A stretch of DNA of 64,000 bases, from the NCBI RefSeq assembly GCF_000967965.1, contig NZ_LACC01000024.1:58459-122458 (forward strand), given 5' to 3'. Below the pieces are notes generated by a model. It worked only from the letters and a program-made list of their open reading frames with translations, had not been told where the DNA came from and did no database searches. This DNA comes from Pseudomonas fluorescens. GTDB lineage: Bacteria; Pseudomonadota; Gammaproteobacteria; Pseudomonadales; Pseudomonadaceae. The position numbers and the translations under genes are program-made. Below, one piece after another: positions 60,937 through 64,000 of this stretch. The first letter of the stretch is position 1. Every line of letters begins with the position of its first letter.

Positions 60937-63900
60937 TTATCTCCCATAGGTAGGTCTGTGATGTTCTCGCTTAATAGATTTTGGTTTGCCTCCGGAAAGA
61001 GCATTCCTCCTATTAAGTTCATACATCCTATCTTGGTGCTGTTGAAGATACTCTTGAGCTCCTCTCATCCGGATAGCGGCAGCATTACTGTCGTGCTCTT
61101 GCGCTTTATTTTTTAAATCCTTTGATGACTCTTTGGTAATGCCCAGCTTCCCGACATTTTTTTTCACCCAATCATGTAAAGCGGTTGCGTTTTCCACATC
61201 AGACTGAAGTATTGCATTCATTTCTGTCGAATCAACTGCAAAACTACCCAAACCATATTCTTTTTCGTACAACTCTACATACCCTGGAAATTCTTTCAAG
61301 TCGTGCTCAGTAGCCTTATTTCCATCGGAGTTCTGCTCATGCAACTTTGCAGCTTTTCTCGCTCGCTGCACATCTTTAATCCGAATAGGCCGAACCTTCG
61401 CGCGGCCTTCTGTACCTTTCAATAAAGCCTTCGGCGCGCCTTTTTTAAAAGCCAGCGCACTGCTTGATCTATACCCCCTAAACCAACTCACAATCGAATG
61501 CCCATCCGGATCCGCACTCAAAACCGGCTCCCCCTCACAATACGCATACGCATTCACCCCACCCTCCCCAAACGGACTGAAACTGTCCGGGCTATGAAAC
61601 TTCATCAGCCGAGGATTATAGGCGCGGTACCCATTACCCAGCAGTTGCCAGCCCGTTTGCGGCTCGCTGAATTCGCCGTTGTAACCCAAACCCGCAATCA
61701 CCGGCTGTTGCGCACTGGGGTGACCATAGGGCGTAAACGCTACGTGATTGGCCCTGCCGCTGGCGACCTCACTCAATAACGTGTTTTTCTGATCAGCGAC
61801 CAGCATCAACGACTTTGGGTCAGCACCTGCCTGGTGCTCGGCGAGCACAACTCCATCGCCGCGCAGGAAGCTTATGCTGTTGCCACCCTGTTTAAGACTG
61901 GTCAGTTCGCCGCCCTGATAAAAACGCTGCTGCTCCCCATTGCCACTGTCGACCCCGGACAAGGTGTCCAACGGATCGTAGCGATAGCCACTCGGCGATT
62001 CGCCCGGCAAGGCGCTGACACTGACCAAACGGCTCAGCGCATCGTATTCCAGCACCCGACGCACTTCATCACGAATCAAATTGCCGTTCTCGTCATACTC
62101 AAGTTCGATGACAGCGGGATACCCGTCAGCCGAGGCCGAGTTGGTCACTTTTGACAGTTGGGCCGGGTCGACACCCGTGTAGCTATAAACGGCGTTATTG
62201 GTACTTCTGGTGCCGCCGGGGCCCTGATACGTTGTGGTTACACGAGTCAGGTTATCCATGGCGTCGAACCTGAACAGCTGACTGATAATGGCTTTCCCAT
62301 ATGGATCCACCGGGGGCTGGCTGCCCTCGCACTGATAAAGCACCAGGCGCCCGCGCGGATCATATTCATAGGTTTCATCACGCAGCAGTGTCGGGCCTTC
62401 GCGCAGCGTTCTGCGCATCAACAGGTCGACTTCGTTGTAGACCTGCGTCAGTTGTTGCTCGATGCCGTTCAGATCGAAGGTACGTTTTGTCTCACGCCCC
62501 AATCCATCGTGTTCCAGGCTGATGGTCACATGTTGCCCACTGGCGCTGTCCCGAGTACTGATCGTGCTCGGTTGCCCCAGGCTGTCATACGTAAAGCTTG
62601 AAGAGGTGGTGCCCAGTCGGGTGTGTTCCAGGCGCCCTGCCAGGTCATAGGTATAGGATTGGGTCTGCTCAAGTACGTCGGTGTAGTTCAGCAACAGGCC
62701 CTGGCGACTGTAGTCGTAGTGCATGATGTCGACATTGCCGTTCTGAACCCGTGACTCGCTTTTGACCTCACCGGTGCTGAAGTATTGGCGAGTCAACTCC
62801 AGCCCTTCTTCCTTGCAACTGACCAACCGCGCATTTTTACCGTCGCGCACGTATTGAGCCGGTTCTTTATCAGGCAGGCGTCGCATGCTGGGCTCCTCGC
62901 CCAGTTGCGGCTGATAATCATAGGCAATCTCCTGATTGCTGGCGGTGATGACCGTCGCCGGACGGGTTTGCCCCGGTTTATAGGTAAAGCGTTGCCTGCG
63001 CCCTCCTGTGACAGACTCGCTCATGCGATCCAGGCCATCGAACGTTTGCTCGCCAAGTACGATACCGTCAACGCTGATTTGCGTCGGCAAATCTTCGGAA
63101 CTGTGTTCGGCGTAACGGCGTTGTACAACAGCGCCGCCGGGCAGAATATTGGTGATCAACCGGTCAAACGAATCGTACTCGTATTGCGTGGTGGCATCGC
63201 GGGCATCGGTCTCCTCGACGGTGCGTCCCAGCCCGTCATAGCCATATTGGTGCTTGCCGACCAGCGTTTCGTCGGTCTCGAACCGCTCGACACGATCCGG
63301 CTTTTCGAACAAATTCAGGTACGTCAGCGTCTTGCCGCTGACCTTTTCTGCTCCCTCGCTCCAACTGCTCTGGATCGGCCCTTTCCACTGAGCGCTACCT
63401 ATCGGGTTGGTGCGCTCATGGACCTTCACGCCGTCCGGCCCCGTGACACTGCACTGCATGCCCCACGCGTCATATTCCAGCTTGCTGGTCAGGGCGACCT
63501 GTTGTGCACCCCTCCAGTCGTATTGAGTATCCTCGATCAAATTCTCGAACAGGTCGTAACGTGCCGCCCATGTCTGCCGATACGCCTCGGCGCGCAGCGG
63601 ATTGTCCGCATCCTGGCGTTCTTCGTACACCGGGCGGCTGAGGCCATCGACAAGACTACGGGTCTTCACCCCTTTGACATCGGTCACCACCTGACTGGCC
63701 TGCTGTCCATCCAGCGATGTCAGGAAGTACTCGTACTGGCGCGTGGCTTCGAATTCCGCCTCGCCTGGTGCGACGGTTTCACTGACTACCCGAATCAGTG
63801 AATCGTAGGTGTAGCGAATTCGCACTTCATTGTCGTCTCGGCTCAGCAATGGCTGTCCGTGAAGCAATGAGTCTTCACTGATGATGGTTTTTCGGACTTC

Positions 63901-64000
63901 CTTTGTGCCGGGTACATCATCAAAACCTCTGAAAGTTTCAGTGGTTTGCAACACGGTTTCTCCAGCCAGTGCGCTGGTGAGCCTTTCGTACTGATAGGAG
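60937..64000 (-). CDS. Rhs/YD-repeat protein, TcC-like, 5' end outside window
   Basis: At least 1020 residues, open to the right edge (the frame continues upstream of GTG 63954 as YQYERLTSALAGETV, so the gene is cut by the window). It has many YD-type repeats (YTYDLAGRLEHTRLGT, YDGLGRTVEETDARD, YEYDPRGRLVLYQ, LEYDALSRLVSV). The RHS core closes with GNGYRAYNPRLMKFHSPDSF and SPFGEGGVNAYAY, then DPDGHS, as in TcC/TccC and Rhs toxins, where the core self-cleaves. After it comes a unique tip of about 190 residues (from IVSWFRGYRSS to the end), rich in Lys, Glu and Asn, with no family I recognise. It is probably the toxic part. No immunity gene follows. Confidence 0.88.
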   Translation of the reverse strand, partial: SYQYERLTSALAGETVLQTTETFRGFDDVPGTKEVRKTIISEDSLLHGQPLLSRDDNEVRIRYTYDSLIRVVSETVAPGEAEFEATRQYEYFLTSLDGQQASQVVTDVKGVKTRSLVDGLSRPVYEERQDADNPLRAEAYRQTWAARYDLFENLIEDTQYDWRGAQQVALTSKLEYDAWGMQCSVTGPDGVKVHERTNPIGSAQWKGPIQSSWSEGAEKVSGKTLTYLNLFEKPDRVERFETDETLVGKHQYGYDGLGRTVEETDARDATTQYEYDSFDRLITNILPGGAVVQRRYAEHSSEDLPTQISVDGIVLGEQTFDGLDRMSESVTGGRRQRFTYKPGQTRPATVITASNQEIAYDYQPQLGEEPSMRRLPDKEPAQYVRDGKNARLVSCKEEGLELTRQYFSTGEVKSESRVQNGNVDIMHYDYSRQGLLLNYTDVLEQTQSYTYDLAGRLEHTRLGTTSSSFTYDSLGQPSTISTRDSASGQHVTISLEHDGLGRETKRTFDLNGIEQQLTQVYNEVDLLMRRTLREGPTLLRDETYEYDPRGRLVLYQCEGSQPPVDPYGKAIISQLFRFDAMDNLTRVTTTYQGPGGTRSTNNAVYSYTGVDPAQLSKVTNSASADGYPAVIELEYDENGNLIRDEVRRVLEYDALSRLVSVSALPGESPSGYRYDPLDTLSGVDSGNGEQQRFYQGGELTSLKQGGNSISFLRGDGVVLAEHQAGADPKSLMLVADQKNTLLSEVASGRANHVAFTPYGHPSAQQPVIAGLGYNGEFSEPQTGWQLLGNGYRAYNPRLMKFHSPDSFSPFGEGGVNAYAYCEGEPVLSADPDGHSIVSWFRGYRSSSALAFKKGAPKALLKGTEGRAKVRPIRIKDVQRARKAAKLHEQNSDGNKATEHDLKEFPGYVELYEKEYGLGSFAVDSTEMNAILQSDVENATALHDWVKKNVGKLGITKESSKDLKNKAQEHDSNAAAIRMRGAQEYLQQHQDRMYELNRRNALSGGKPKSIKREHHRPTYGR

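Noticed and set aside
60907..61116. Small plus-strand frame as an immunity gene for the Rhs protein
   Set aside because: It starts inside the terminator and is antisense to the Rhs tip; Rhs immunity genes normally follow on the same strand.
62785..63801. 338-codon plus-strand frame inside the Rhs gene
   Set aside because: The minus strand carries continuous YD repeats here; no independent evidence for the plus frame.

Overview
The window looks like chromosomal DNA of a Pseudomonas, most likely of the P. fluorescens group. The DNA is GC-rich and carries Pseudomonas-type REP palindromes between genes. Several loci are typical of the genus: a complete fapABCDEF functional-amyloid operon, pvdQ with an FpvR-like regulator, an NAD-type 6-phosphogluconate dehydrogenase next to zwf, dpkA, and a fadDx-type beta-oxidation block. 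No rRNA, tRNA, CRISPR array, insertion sequence or prophage was seen.

Region by region. (1) 1-6337: fapA-F with a candidate sigma-54 promoter upstream, convergent with a sigma-54 enhancer-binding activator. (2) 6680-16000: a small conserved protein, a delta-60 repeat protein, the NhaB antiporter, zwf and gnd (ATGA overlap), two small proteins, a GNAT acetyltransferase, a DinB-like protein and ZapE. (3) 16095-20328: an aldo/keto reductase, then agmatinase and a polyamine-type periplasmic binding protein opposite a LysR regulator. (4) 20493-30654: short and branched-chain acyl-CoA catabolism (hydrolase, two acyl-CoA dehydrogenases, enoyl-CoA hydratase, thiolase, SDR, acyl-CoA ligase), then a nitrilase opposite a LysR regulator. 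(5) 30664-37564: a small protein, a DUF883 membrane protein, dpkA and a 1610-residue toxin-like protein with a C-terminal HExxH motif. (6) 37781-41809: FpvR-like anti-sigma factor, pvdQ and a Fur-like regulator related to PA2384, a reduced pyoverdine locus. (7) 41818-48012: small membrane and lipoproteins, a LysR/aldo-keto reductase pair, a DUF411 protein with YqaA, two adjacent hollowed-out gene remnants, a TPR protein and an ECF sigma/anti-sigma pair. (8) 48035-54535: a two-component system divergent from an RND efflux adaptor and pump. (9) 54716-64000: a DUF1345 protein, an AraC/LysE pair, an eight-module fibronectin-III protein, two LuxR-type regulators, and the 3' part of an Rhs/TcC-like protein that runs off the right edge.

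The most notable points are the fap operon with its probable sigma-54 switch, the large metalloprotease-like toxin, the reduced pyoverdine locus with a candidate PvdS box, two neighbouring genes that both lost their middles, an ECF sigma gene with no normal start codon, a six-base repeat inside lysE, and an Rhs protein with an AT-rich tip and no visible immunity gene. Nothing here can be claimed with confidence as an undescribed system. The best candidate for a little-studied module is the FN3 / LuxR-HTH / response-regulator / Rhs neighbourhood at 56973-64000.
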